Shown one piece after another: positions 53,927-62,800 of a stretch of 64,000 nt of DNA. The number at the start of each line of letters is the position of its first letter. Position 1 is the stretch's first letter. The DNA lies in assembly GCA_037045145.1 (NCBI GenBank), contig JBAOIA010000011.1:1364001-1428000 (forward strand). The letters run 5' to 3'. The notes under the pieces are model-generated. The model made no database searches, was not told where the DNA came from, and was given only the letters and a program-made list of their open reading frames with translations. This DNA is from Bacteroidia bacterium. GTDB taxonomy: Bacteria; Bacteroidota; Bacteroidia; AKYH767-A; OLB10. Made by a program: the position numbers and the translations under genes.

Positions 53927-54009
53927 GGGGAGTTACCAGAGTGGCCAAATGGGACAGACTGTAAATCTGTTGTCTTATGACTTCGGTGGTTCGAATCCAC
54001 CACTCCCCA
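53927..54009 (+). tRNA. tRNA-Tyr(GTA)
   Basis: 83 nt class II tRNA; acceptor GGGGAGT/ACTCCCC, anticodon loop with GTA in GACTGTAAATC, a long variable arm and T-arm with GGTTCGAATCC. CCA is not encoded. Corresponds to E. coli tyrU; the tRNA-Gly fragment array begins 24 bp after it. Confidence 0.96.
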
Positions 54010-54033
54010 CTAATGCAGCCGGTAAAAAAAGAA

Positions 54034-54669
54034 GCGGAAGTAGCTCATTTGCCCGCCCGTACCTTTGGTACATTCGGGCAGGGTAGAGCGATAGACAGTT
54101 TTGGGAAAAACTAAAGAGAAGTTGATTGAAAAGATAAAAGCGGAAGTAGCTCATTTGCCCGCCCGTACCTTCGGTACATTCGGGCAGGGTAGAGCGATAG
54201 ACAGTTTTGGAAAAAACTAAAGAGAAGTTGATTGAAAAGATAAAAGCGGAAGTAGCTCATTTGCCCGCCCGTACCTTCGGTACATTCGGGCAGGGTAGAG
54301 CGATAGACAGTTTTGGAAAAAACTAAAGAGAAGTTGATAGAAAAGATAAAAGCGGAAGTAGCTCATTTGCCCGCCCGTACCTTCGGTACATTCGGGCAGG
54401 GTAGAGCGATAGACAGTTTTGGAAAAAACTAAAGAGAAGTTGATAGAAAAGATAAAAGCGGAAGTAGCTCATTTGCCCGCCCGTACCTTCGGTACATTCG
54501 GGCAGGGTAGAGCGATAGACAGTTTTGGAAAAAACTAAAGAGAAGTTGATAGAAAAGATAAAAGCGGAAGTAGCTCATTTGCCCGCCCGTACCTTCGGTA
54601 CATTCGGGCAGGGTAGAGCGATAGACAGTTTTGGAAAAAACTAAAGAGAAGTTGTTAGAAAAGATAAAA
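54034..54669 (+). repeat. Six 106-bp tandem units made of a 5' tRNA-Gly fragment with a hairpin insert
   Basis: Units start at 54034, 54140, 54246, 54352, 54458 and 54564, each exactly 106 bp. Each has 18 nt identical to the start of tRNA-Gly (GCGGAAGTAGCTCATTTG), a 31-nt insert in the D-loop, 12 nt more of the tRNA (GTAGAGCGATAG) and a 45-nt spacer. With its borders the insert folds as TGCCCG/CGGGCA outside and GTACC/GGTAC inside. The D-stem GCTC/GAGC is kept, so each unit is a D-arm with a long extension. The spacer forms AGTTTT/AAAACT around a GNRA loop. Units lack the anticodon and the 3' half, so they are not tRNAs. The intact tRNA-Gly follows in the same 106-bp register. Confidence 0.95.
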
Positions 54670-54742
54670 GCGGAAGTAGCTCATTTGGTAGAGCGATAGC
54701 CTTCCAAGCTATAGGTGGCGGGTTCGAGCCCCGTCTTCCGCT
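54670..54742 (+). tRNA. tRNA-Gly(TCC)
   Basis: 73 nt; acceptor GCGGAAG/CTTCCGC, D-arm GCTC ATTTGGTA GAGC without insert, anticodon stem ATAGC/GCTAT with loop CTTCCAA (anticodon TCC), T-arm GCGGGTTCGAGCCCCGT. It is the intact gene at the end of the fragment array and shares its upstream spacer with the array units. Corresponds to E. coli glyT. CCA is not encoded. Confidence 0.96.
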
Positions 54743-54829
54743 CAAAAGGTTTGGGTTATTATTGAGACTTGAGACTTAAAGTTGTAATGGCTCACCGCAT
54801 ATTGGAAAAAAGGTACAAGGAATTAAGAA

Positions 54830-54901
<72 letters not shown>

Positions 54902-54961
54902 CAAAGAAGTTTGAGTGTTGAAAAGAGCATCTCGAAAATTCGGGAAGACTTTGAGAAAGTG

Positions 54962-54997
54962 GTGAGTTCAATCCCGATAACTATCGGGATCAACGGC
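54962..54997 (+). pseudogene. 3' fragment of tRNA-Thr(GGT) with a palindrome in the T-arm
   Basis: GTGAGTTCAAT and ATCAACGGC are identical to the 3' part of the tRNA-Thr just upstream, but the TCTC between them is replaced by CCCGATAACTATCGGG. The perfect 9-bp inverted repeat ATCCCGATA/TATCGGGAT (54971-54990, spacer AC) results. Weaker similarity to the tRNA may reach back to AGAGCA near 54924. There is no 5' acceptor strand, so it cannot be a tRNA. Confidence 0.85.
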
Positions 54998-55136
54998 ACG
55001 AATGCAGAGAAAATGAGAGAGGTAGAGATTCCAGTCGCACATTAATCAACTTTGAAATGAATTTAGAGTTAACAATTATTAATTAAATATATCTCACAAA
55101 TCAATTATTTAAGTAACCTGTTTATTAAATAAAAAA

Positions 55137-56324
55137 ATGGCTAAAGAAAAATTTGATCGTTCCAAACCACACGTAAATATTGGAACCATTGGTCACGTTG
55201 ACCACGGAAAGACCACCTTGACCGCTGCAATCACAACTGTGTTGGCAAATAAAGGTCTGGCAGAATTGCGTTCATTCGATTCTATCGACAACGCTCCTGA
55301 AGAAAAAGAACGCGGTATTACTATCAATACTTCGCACGTTGAGTACCAAACAGAAAACCGTCACTATGCACACGTTGACTGTCCTGGACACGCTGACTAT
55401 GTAAAGAACATGGTAACAGGTGCAGCACAGATGGATGGTGCTATACTTGTAGTTGCTGCAACAGATGGTCCAATGCCTCAAACACGCGAGCACATCCTGC
55501 TTGCACGTCAGGTAGGTGTACCTAAGATTGTTGTTTTTATGAATAAAGTTGACATGGTTGACGATCCGGAATTGTTAGACCTAGTTGAAATGGAAATCCG
55601 CGAACTTTTATCGTTTTATGAATTTGATGGTAACAACACACCTATCATTCGTGGTTCTGCATTAGGTGGATTGAATGCTGATGCAAAATGGGTAGATAAA
55701 ATTATGGAATTGATGGCAGCAGTAGATACCTACATTCCAATTCCTCCTCGTCAGGTTGATCTTCCTTTCCTTATGCCTGTTGAAGACGTTTTCTCAATCA
55801 CAGGTCGTGGAACAGTTGCTACAGGTCGTATCGAAAGAGGCGTTATCAACTCAAACGATAACGTTGAAATTATCGGAATGCAAGATAAAAAGCTTACTTC
55901 AACAGTAACAGGTGTGGAAATGTTCCGCAAAATACTTGACAGAGGTGAAGCTGGTGATAACGTTGGTCTGTTGTTGCGCGGAATTGAAAAAACTGATATC
56001 CGCAGAGGTATGGTTGTTGCAAAGCCGGGTTCAATTACACCACACACTGAGTTTAAAGCAGAAATCTACGTTCTTAAAAAAGAAGAAGGTGGACGTCACA
56101 CGCCATTCCATAACAAATACCGTCCACAGTTCTACCTGCGTACAACTGATGTTACCGGTGAAATCGTACTTCCTGAAGGACGTGAGATGGTTATGCCAGG
56201 CGATAACGTTACCATCACAGTAAAATTAATTGTTCCTGTGGCAATGGACAAAGGTCTTCGTTTCGCTATCCGCGAAGGTGGACGTACAGTAGGTGCCGGT
56301 CAGGTTACTGAGATAATTAAATAA
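55137..56324 (+). CDS. tuf: Elongation factor Tu
   Basis: A 395-residue EF-Tu, the GTPase that brings aminoacyl-tRNA to the ribosome. GHVDHGKTTL at 18-27 is the P-loop, DCPGH the G3 motif, NKVDMVDD the G4 motif, and the C-terminal barrels contain GGRHTPFHNKYRPQFYLRTTDVTG-type sequence. It sits downstream of four tRNA genes as in the tufB operon, and 101 bp before tRNA-Trp. Confidence 0.98.
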   Translation: MAKEKFDRSKPHVNIGTIGHVDHGKTTLTAAITTVLANKGLAELRSFDSIDNAPEEKERGITINTSHVEYQTENRHYAHVDCPGHADYVKNMVTGAAQMDGAILVVAATDGPMPQTREHILLARQVGVPKIVVFMNKVDMVDDPELLDLVEMEIRELLSFYEFDGNNTPIIRGSALGGLNADAKWVDKIMELMAAVDTYIPIPPRQVDLPFLMPVEDVFSITGRGTVATGRIERGVINSNDNVEIIGMQDKKLTSTVTGVEMFRKILDRGEAGDNVGLLLRGIEKTDIRRGMVVAKPGSITPHTEFKAEIYVLKKEEGGRHTPFHNKYRPQFYLRTTDVTGEIVLPEGREMVMPGDNVTITVKLIVPVAMDKGLRFAIREGGRTVGAGQVTEIIK

Positions 56325-56337
56325 TTGTATTGGAAAA

Positions 56338-56362
56338 GTCGGCCCCGTGATGCGGGGCTGAC
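56338..56362 (+). other. GC-rich hairpin after tuf
   Basis: GCCCCG/CGGGGC with loop TGATG, extended by GTC/GAC across a mismatch. No T-run follows, so it is not a standard intrinsic terminator; it may protect the tuf mRNA 3' end or guide processing before the tRNA-Trp gene. Confidence 0.5.
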
Positions 56363-56425
56363 GAAAACCAATACACGGAAGCAACGGCTTTCGCAGGAGA
56401 TCAGTTTAATTATCTATCATAAATT

Positions 56426-56496
56426 ACGAGTGTAGTTCAAGGGTAGAATAGCGGTCTCCAAAACCGTTGATGGGAGTTCGAATCTCTCCACTCGTG
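56426..56496 (+). tRNA. tRNA-Trp(CCA)
   Basis: 71 nt; acceptor ACGAGTG/CACTCGT, anticodon stem GCGGT/ACCGT with loop CTCCAAA (anticodon CCA), T-arm with GAGTTCGAATCTC. Position between tuf and secE is conserved in many bacteria. CCA is not encoded. A broken 3' copy follows at 56540. Confidence 0.96.
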
Positions 56497-56539
56497 CAGA
56501 GGAAGAATAAAGGTAGAAAGAATAAAAGGAGAATAAAGC

Positions 56540-56590
56540 ATGGGAGTTCGACCCCGATAGCGATCGGGACACCACTCGTGCAGAGGAAGA
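56540..56590 (+). pseudogene. 3' fragment of tRNA-Trp with a palindrome in the T-arm
   Basis: ATGGGAGTTCGA (56540-56551) repeats the T-arm of tRNA-Trp, and CCACTCGTGCAGAGGAAGA (from 56572) repeats its 3' acceptor strand plus 10 nt of flank. The intervening ATCTCT of the real gene is replaced by a 20-nt insert with inverted repeat CCCGAT/ATCGGG around AGCG. Offsets to the parent copy are 70 bp before and 84 bp after the insert, so the net gain is 14 nt. It lacks the 5' half of a tRNA. Confidence 0.85.
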
Positions 56591-56681
56591 TTGAAAGTTG
56601 AAAGAAAATGCAATTCATAACAATATGTGTTGCCATAAAAGTTGAACAGAAGCTGCTAAAGCAGTTTAAACAATAAAACTG

Positions 56682-56873
56682 ATGAATAAAATCAGAGCTT
56701 ACGTACGGGAATCTTATCTTGAGCTAACTACCAAGGTAGCCTGGCCAACATGGGCCGAGTTGCAAAATAGTGCCATTATCGTACTTGTTGCTTCTCTAAT
56801 TATTGGACTGATTATATTTTTCATGGATTTCCTTTCACAAGGAATCATGAATATATTGTATAAAATGTTTTAA
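56682..56873 (+). CDS. secE: Preprotein translocase subunit SecE
   Basis: A 63-residue single-span SecE, the short form found in many bacteria. A basic-amphipathic N-terminus (KIRAYVRESYLELTTKVAWP with the conserved Lys-Val-Ala-Trp-Pro) precedes the membrane helix (IIVLVASLIIGLIIFFMDF). It clamps SecY in the translocon. nusG begins right after it. Confidence 0.95.
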   Translation: MNKIRAYVRESYLELTTKVAWPTWAELQNSAIIVLVASLIIGLIIFFMDFLSQGIMNILYKMF

Positions 56874-56884
56874 TTGTGAATCTG

Positions 56885-57430
56885 ATGACCGATACAGGAA
56901 AGAAGTGGTATGTGATTCGTGCTATCAGCGGCAAGGAAAAGAAAGTGAAGCAATATATAGAATCAGAAATAAGTCGTTTAGGCCTTTCTGATTATGTTGC
57001 TCAGGTGCTTATTCCTACGGAGAAAGTGTATCAGATTAAAGATGGTAAAAAAATAAGTAAAGAAAGAAGTTATCTTCCCGGCTATGTTCTTATTGAAGCA
57101 AATCTTGTAGGGGAAGTACCTCACATTATCGAAAATATTACTGGCGTAATCAGTTTCTTAGGATCAAAGGGCGAAGCACCTGCTCCGTTGCGTCAGTCTG
57201 AAGTTAACAGAATATTAGGTAAAGTAGATGAGTTGGTAGATTCAGAAGAAGTGTTGAATATTCCATTTGTGGTTGGAGAAACAGTGAAGGTGACAGATGG
57301 ACCGTTTAACAGTTTCTCTGGTGTGATTGAAGAAGTTCATGAAGATAAGAAAAAACTTAAGGTAATGGTGAAAATTTTCGGAAGAAAAACACCACTTGAG
57401 TTAAGTTATATGCAAGTAGAAAAAGAATAA
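56885..57430 (+). CDS. nusG: Transcription termination/antitermination factor NusG
   Basis: A 181-residue NusG. The NGN domain begins KKWYVIRAISGKEKKVKQYIE and includes SYLPGYVLIEAN; the KOW domain is at the C-terminus (VGETVKVTDGPFNSFSGVIEEV). It binds RNA polymerase and links it to the ribosome or Rho. A GTG 9 bp upstream is a possible alternative start; the ATG at 56885 is preferred because it leaves a normal-length leader of residues before the domain. Confidence 0.95.
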   Translation: MTDTGKKWYVIRAISGKEKKVKQYIESEISRLGLSDYVAQVLIPTEKVYQIKDGKKISKERSYLPGYVLIEANLVGEVPHIIENITGVISFLGSKGEAPAPLRQSEVNRILGKVDELVDSEEVLNIPFVVGETVKVTDGPFNSFSGVIEEVHEDKKKLKVMVKIFGRKTPLELSYMQVEKE

Positions 57431-57531
57431 AAATCAAAAGGCCGCTGTGCGCAGTAAAAGAAAGGGTGATTTAGCTTCCTTATCACCAAACTCTAACAAA
57501 GCAATCAACGGTAATTAAAATCAAAAATACC

Positions 57532-57969
57532 ATGGCAAAAGAAATAGGAGCCCTCATTAAATTGCAAGTAAAAGGTGGAGCAGCAAATCCTGCACCGCCA
57601 ATTGGACCTGCATTAGGTGCTAAGGGTGTTAACATTATGGAGTTTTGCAAGCAGTTCAATGCTCGCACTCAGGATCAGGCCGGAAAAGTATTGCCTGTAA
57701 TCATTACAGTTTATACCGATAAGTCATTTGAGTTTATCATCAAACGTCCACCGGTTTCTGTTCAGTTGTTAGAAGCAGCAAAAATTAAAGCCGGTTCTGC
57801 AGAATCGAACCGTAAAAAATCAGGATCCGTTAAGTGGGAACAAGTAAAAGCAATAGCAGAAGATAAAATGCCTGACTTAAATTGTTTTACCATTGAAAAA
57901 GCCATGAGCATGGTGGCAGGTACTGCACGTAGCTTAGGTATAACCATAGAAGGTCAAAAACCTTATTAA
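57532..57969 (+). CDS. rplK: Ribosomal protein uL11
   Basis: A 145-residue L11 with the expected LQVKGGAANPAPPIGPALG N-terminus (proline-rich hinge region) and GTARSLGITIEG near the end. It forms the base of the ribosomal stalk with L10 and binds 23S rRNA at the GTPase centre. It lies 101 bp after nusG in the standard order. Confidence 0.98.
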   Translation: MAKEIGALIKLQVKGGAANPAPPIGPALGAKGVNIMEFCKQFNARTQDQAGKVLPVIITVYTDKSFEFIIKRPPVSVQLLEAAKIKAGSAESNRKKSGSVKWEQVKAIAEDKMPDLNCFTIEKAMSMVAGTARSLGITIEGQKPY

Positions 57970-58064
57970 TTGCAGAACAGAAGTTGTTCAGCAACATTAA
58001 AAAAGTAAATTAACAGAAGGAGTCACGTTGATTCGTGACGATTGCACTTCACAAATTATATAAA

Positions 58065-58763
58065 ATGGCAAAACTGACAAAAAACCAAAAGTTGGTTACT
58101 GCGAAGTACGACAGTGAAAAATCTTATACACTGCAGGATGCTTCCAAGATTGTTAAAGACATCACGTTTACAAAGTTTGATGCATCAGTTGATTTGAGCA
58201 TCAGATTGGGCGTTGATCCACGTAAAGCAAATCAGATGGTTCGTGGCATCGTGACCCTGCCACATGGTACGGGAAAGACTGTAAAAGTATTGGTGCTTTG
58301 CACACCCGATAAAGAAGCCGAAGCAAAAGCTGCCGGTGCCGACTATGTTGGATTGGATGAGTACATCACCAAAATTGAACAAGGTTGGGTTGACATGGAT
58401 GTAGTAATTACCATGCCTGCTGTAATGGCAAAAGTTGGTAAGTTAGGACGTGTTTTAGGTCCTCGTAACCTTATGCCAAACCCAAAGACAGGAACTGTAA
58501 CTACTGACGTAGGTAAAGCAGTGACTGAAGTTAAAGGTGGTAAAATTGATTTTAAAGTTGACAAGACAGGTATCATTCACGCATCAGTAGGTAAAGTTTC
58601 TTTTGAGCCTAATAAGATTTATGAAAACGCCAATGAGTTACTTCAAAGCATCATCAAATTAAAACCATCATCAGCAAAAGGTACTTATCTGCGTAGTGTT
58701 TCAATGAGCAGCACAATGAGTCCCGGTGTCAAGGTGGATACTAAATCAATTGCAGGTCAATAA
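58065..58763 (+). CDS. rplA: Ribosomal protein uL1
   Basis: A 232-residue L1 with the characteristic VDLSIRLGVDPRKANQMVRG segment near residue 47 and MPNPKTGTVT. It binds 23S rRNA at the E-site stalk and, in many bacteria, represses its own L11-L1 mRNA. The ATG at 58065 is the family start; a GTG 30 bp upstream is in frame but adds nothing conserved. Confidence 0.98.
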   Translation: MAKLTKNQKLVTAKYDSEKSYTLQDASKIVKDITFTKFDASVDLSIRLGVDPRKANQMVRGIVTLPHGTGKTVKVLVLCTPDKEAEAKAAGADYVGLDEYITKIEQGWVDMDVVITMPAVMAKVGKLGRVLGPRNLMPNPKTGTVTTDVGKAVTEVKGGKIDFKVDKTGIIHASVGKVSFEPNKIYENANELLQSIIKLKPSSAKGTYLRSVSMSSTMSPGVKVDTKSIAGQ

Positions 58764-58785
58764 TCATATATAAATTATTCAACAA

Positions 58786-59310
58786 ATGACAAGAGAAGAA
58801 AAAAATATAGAAATAGATAGCCTGGCACAACAGTTCAGCGAGTTCCCAAACTTCTACATTACCAATGTTGAGAGTCTGAACAGTGAAAAAACATCTAAGC
58901 TGCGCAGACTTTGTTACAGTAAAAATGTAAAACTACGTGTTGCAAAAAATAACCTTATCAAGAAGGCATTGCAGAAACTTGATCCTACTGCTTATGATAC
59001 GTTGATTCCTGCATTAAAAGGAACTTCGGCAATTATGTTCAGTGAAGTATCTAATGTACCTGCAAAACTTATTAAGGAGTTCAGAGCGAAAGACAGCATT
59101 CCGGCAATTAAAGCTGCATGGATAGATTCATCAGTTTTCGTTGGTGATAATCAGTTAGAGATATTAGCTAATCTGAAATCTAAGAATGAACTTATTGCCG
59201 AGGTAATTGCCATTCTTCAGTCGCCAGCCAAGAATGTGGTATCGCAACTGTCGTCAAGTGGCAGCAAACTGGCCGGCATATTAAAAACATTAGAAGAGAA
59301 AGGTTCTTAA
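58786..59310 (+). CDS. rplJ: Ribosomal protein uL10
   Basis: A 174-residue L10. The N-terminal RNA-binding domain contains KLRRLCYSKNVKLRVAKNNLIKKAL; the C-terminal helix carries L7/L12 dimers. In many bacteria L10 with L7/L12 controls translation of this mRNA. It begins 22 bp after rplA and ends 70 bp before rplL. Confidence 0.97.
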   Translation: MTREEKNIEIDSLAQQFSEFPNFYITNVESLNSEKTSKLRRLCYSKNVKLRVAKNNLIKKALQKLDPTAYDTLIPALKGTSAIMFSEVSNVPAKLIKEFRAKDSIPAIKAAWIDSSVFVGDNQLEILANLKSKNELIAEVIAILQSPAKNVVSQLSSSGSKLAGILKTLEEKGS

Positions 59311-59380
59311 GCTTCCACCTTTGAATCTTAAACTATAGTACAATTCAAATAAACTTTTAAAACAATTAAAATTAAATAAA

Positions 59381-59758
59381 ATGGCAGATTTAAATGCATT
59401 CGCAGAACAGTTGGTAAACCTGACAGTAAAAGAAGTTCAGGAGCTTTCAACCATTCTAAAAGACAAATACGGTATTGAGCCTGCTGCTGCAGCACCAGTA
59501 ATGATGGCCGGTGGCGGTGGCGGTGGCGCAGCTGCTGCTGAAGAAAAAACATCTTTTGATGTTATTCTTAAATCAGGCGGAAATGCAAAACTGGCTGTAG
59601 TAAAGCTGGTAAAAGAATTGAGCGGACTTGGCTTGAAAGAAGCTAAAGACTTAGTTGATGGCGCTCCAAAACCGGTTAAAGAAGGTGTTTCTAAGGAAGA
59701 AGCAAATTCTATCAAGCAACAACTTGAAGAAGCCGGAGCTGAAGTTGAGATCAAGTAA
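59381..59758 (+). CDS. rplL: Ribosomal protein bL12 (L7/L12)
   Basis: A 125-residue L7/L12. The N-terminal dimerisation domain is followed by a hinge rich in Ala and Gly (GGGGGGAAAAEE) and the C-terminal factor-binding domain (VKLVKELSGLGLKEAKDLVDGAPK). Multiple copies form the stalk that recruits GTPases. A strong hairpin follows it before rpoB. Confidence 0.98.
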   Translation: MADLNAFAEQLVNLTVKEVQELSTILKDKYGIEPAAAAPVMMAGGGGGGAAAAEEKTSFDVILKSGGNAKLAVVKLVKELSGLGLKEAKDLVDGAPKPVKEGVSKEEANSIKQQLEEAGAEVEIK

Positions 59759-59777
59759 TACCTCGGTTTAAAAAATC

Positions 59778-59807
59778 ATAGGCCTTTCCCAAATGGGGGA
59801 GGCCTAT
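59778..59807 (+). other. Hairpin between rplL and rpoB (attenuator-like)
   Basis: ATAGGCCTTTCCC pairs with GGGGGAGGCCTAT over 13 bp (two G-U pairs) around the loop AAAT. It is followed by ACCCCTTTTA, so the T-run is weak. In E. coli a partial terminator lies at the same place and sets the ratio of ribosomal protein to polymerase subunit mRNA; a similar role is likely here. Confidence 0.65.
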
Positions 59808-59883
59808 ACCCCTTTTACAGCCTCTGCAATTGCAAAGGCTTTTAGTACAACTAGGATTGAAATCAATATAAAAACAAATTCAC

Positions 59884-62800
59884 TTGGCTGCAATCACAAC
59901 AACGCCAGATAAAGGCGGTTCAAAAAGAATAAACTTCTCTAAGAATAAAAACTTAATAGATTATCCTGACTTTCTCGACATTCAGTTGAAATCGTTTCAG
60001 GATTTTTTCCAGATTGAAACAACATCTGACAACCGTCAGAATGAAGGTCTCTATAAAGTATTCGCAGAAAACTTTCCGATAACGGATTCACGAAATAATT
60101 TCGTGCTTGAGTTTCTCGATTATTTTATTGACCCTCCAAGATATTCTATTCAGGAATGTCTTGAAAGAGGACTCACACACAGTGTGCCTCTCAAAGCAAA
60201 ATTAAAACTTTATTGTACCGACCCTGAACATGAGGATTTCGAAACTATTGTTCAGGATGTTTACTTAGGTACAATTCCGTACATGACACCAAAGGGAACC
60301 TTTGTAATCAATGGAGCAGAACGTGTTATTGTATCACAGCTGCACCGTTCACCGGGAGTGTTTTTTGGTCAGAGCCGTCACGCTAACGGAACAAAACTTT
60401 ATTCAGCACGTGTAATTCCTTTCAAAGGGTCGTGGATAGAATTTGCAACAGACATCAACAGTGTCATGTATGCGTATATTGACCGTAAAAAGAAATTTCC
60501 GGTTACCACATTGTTGCGTGCAATAGGTTTTGAAAGTGATAAACAGATTCTTGAAATTTTCGGACTTGCTGACGAAATTAAAGTTAGTAAATCAGGATTA
60601 AAATCGCATGTTGGCCGTAAGTTAGCAGCGCGTGTTCTTAAATCGTGGGTCGAAGATTTTGTGGATGAAGATACCGGTGAAGTAGTTTCTATTGAGCGTA
60701 ATGAAATTATTCTTGAGCGTGAAACCTTCCTCGAAGATCATCACATTGACCTTATTATTGAAGCAGGAGTAAAATCTATTATCCTTCATAAAGAAGATGG
60801 TAACTCTGCTGACTATGCAATTATATACAACACACTGCAAAAAGATACCTCCAACTCCGAAAAAGAAGCTGTTGAGCATATCTATCGTCAGTTACGTAAT
60901 GCTGAGCCACCTGATGAGGAAACGGCACGCGGTATCATCGAAAAACTTTTCTTCTCTGACAAGAGATATGACTTAGGTGAAGTAGGTCGTTACCGTATCA
61001 ATAAAAAACTTAACCTCAATACACCTGAAGATGTGAAGGTGCTTACTAAAGAGGATATTATTTTAATCATAAAATATCTCATACAGTTAATTAACTCAAA
61101 GGCTGATGTTGATGATATTGACCACTTATCAAACAGACGTGTACGTACTGTTGGAGAGCAGTTGTATTCTCAGTTTGGTGTGGGTTTATCACGTATGGCA
61201 CGTACCATTCGTGAACGTATGAATGTTCGCGACAACGAAGTATTTACGCCTGCTGATTTGATTAACGCAAAAACATTATCGTCAGTAATCAACTCATTCT
61301 TCGGAACCAACCAGCTGTCGCAGTTTATGGATCAAACCAATCCATTAGCTGAGATTACGCATAAAAGAAGGCTTTCTGCCCTTGGACCCGGAGGTCTTTC
61401 GCGCGAGCGTGCAGGTTTCGAGGTTCGTGACGTTCACTATACACACTACGGACGTTTATGTACCATTGAAACACCTGAGGGACCAAACATCGGTTTGATT
61501 TCTTCACTCTGTGTTTTCGCAAAAATCAACAATCTTGGATTTATAGAAACACCTTATCGAGTAATCGAAAACGGAAAAGTTGATTTAAATCGTCCTCCTG
61601 TATTTTTAACTGCAGAAGAAGAAGATAATAAAGTTATTGCACAGGCAAATGCACATATTGATGCATCAGGAAACTTCCTTGATTCGCGTGTAAAGGCACG
61701 TTATGAAGGCGACTTCCCTGAAGTAGATCCAGAACATCTGCACCTGATTGACGTAGCTCCTAATCAAATTGCATCTATTGCAGCCTCAATGATTCCTTTC
61801 CTTGAACATGATGATGCCAACCGTGCACTGATGGGGTCAAACATGCAACGTCAGGCTGTACCATTGATGCGCCCTGAAGCACCCGTTGTTGGAACAGGAC
61901 TTGAAGGTCAGGTAGTGCGCGACTCACGCGTACTTATCAATGCACAACATGATGGAGTGGTTGAATATGTAGATGCTAATGAAATTCGAGTTCGCAGTAT
62001 TCTTTCAGAAGATGAGAAACTGCTGAGCTTTAGTGATGAGATTGAAGTTTATAATCTGATAAAATTCCAGAAGACAAATCAAAGCACTTGTATTAACCTT
62101 AAACCTATTGTAAGAAAAGGGGAGAAGGTTAGAGCAGGACAGGTATTGTGCGAAGGTTATGCAACCAAAGATGGTGAATTAGCTTTAGGACGAAACCTTA
62201 AAGTTGCTTTCATGCCCTGGAAAGGAAATAACTTCGAAGATGCTATTGTGATTTCTGAGCGTGTTGTACGCGAAGATATTTTCACTTCTCTTCACGTTGA
62301 TGAATATACGCTTGAAGTTCGCGATACTAAACGTGGTCTTGAAGAACTTACTGCCGATATTCCAAACGTAAGTGAAGAAGCTACCCGCGACCTTGATGAT
62401 AACGGATTGATTCGTGTTGGTGCAGAAGTGAAAGAAGGCGATATCATTATCGGAAAAATAACACCAAAAGGAGAAACAGATCCTTCACCGGAAGAGAAAC
62501 TGCTTCGTGCCATCTTTGGTGATAAAGCCGGTGATGTTAAAGATGCATCATTGAAACTTCCACCATCTGTAAAAGGTGTGGTAATTGACAAGAAGTTGTT
62601 TTCACGTGCAGTGAAAGATAAAAACTCAAAAACAGATGATAAAGTAGTGTTAACCAAACTTGATGAAGAGCAAGCAAGAGACCTGGCATCAATAAAAGCT
62701 AAATTGGTTGACAAACTGTTTATCCTGGTGAATGGAAAAACATCACAAGGTGTGATGGATATTTTCAAAGAGTTTGTTATTCCTAAAGGCAGCAAGTTTA

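Noticed and set aside
54034..54669. The tandem array as a CRISPR array
   Set aside because: Both the repeat and the apparent spacer are conserved in every unit; there are no unique spacers, and no cas genes are nearby.
54034..54669. The six units as functional tRNA-Gly genes with introns
   Set aside because: Each unit lacks the anticodon arm 3' strand, T-arm and 3' acceptor strand; only the 5' 30 nt of tRNA are present.
59437..59754. Minus-strand open frame opposite rplL
   Set aside because: It is an antisense shadow of the Ala/Gly/Lys-rich L7/L12 gene.
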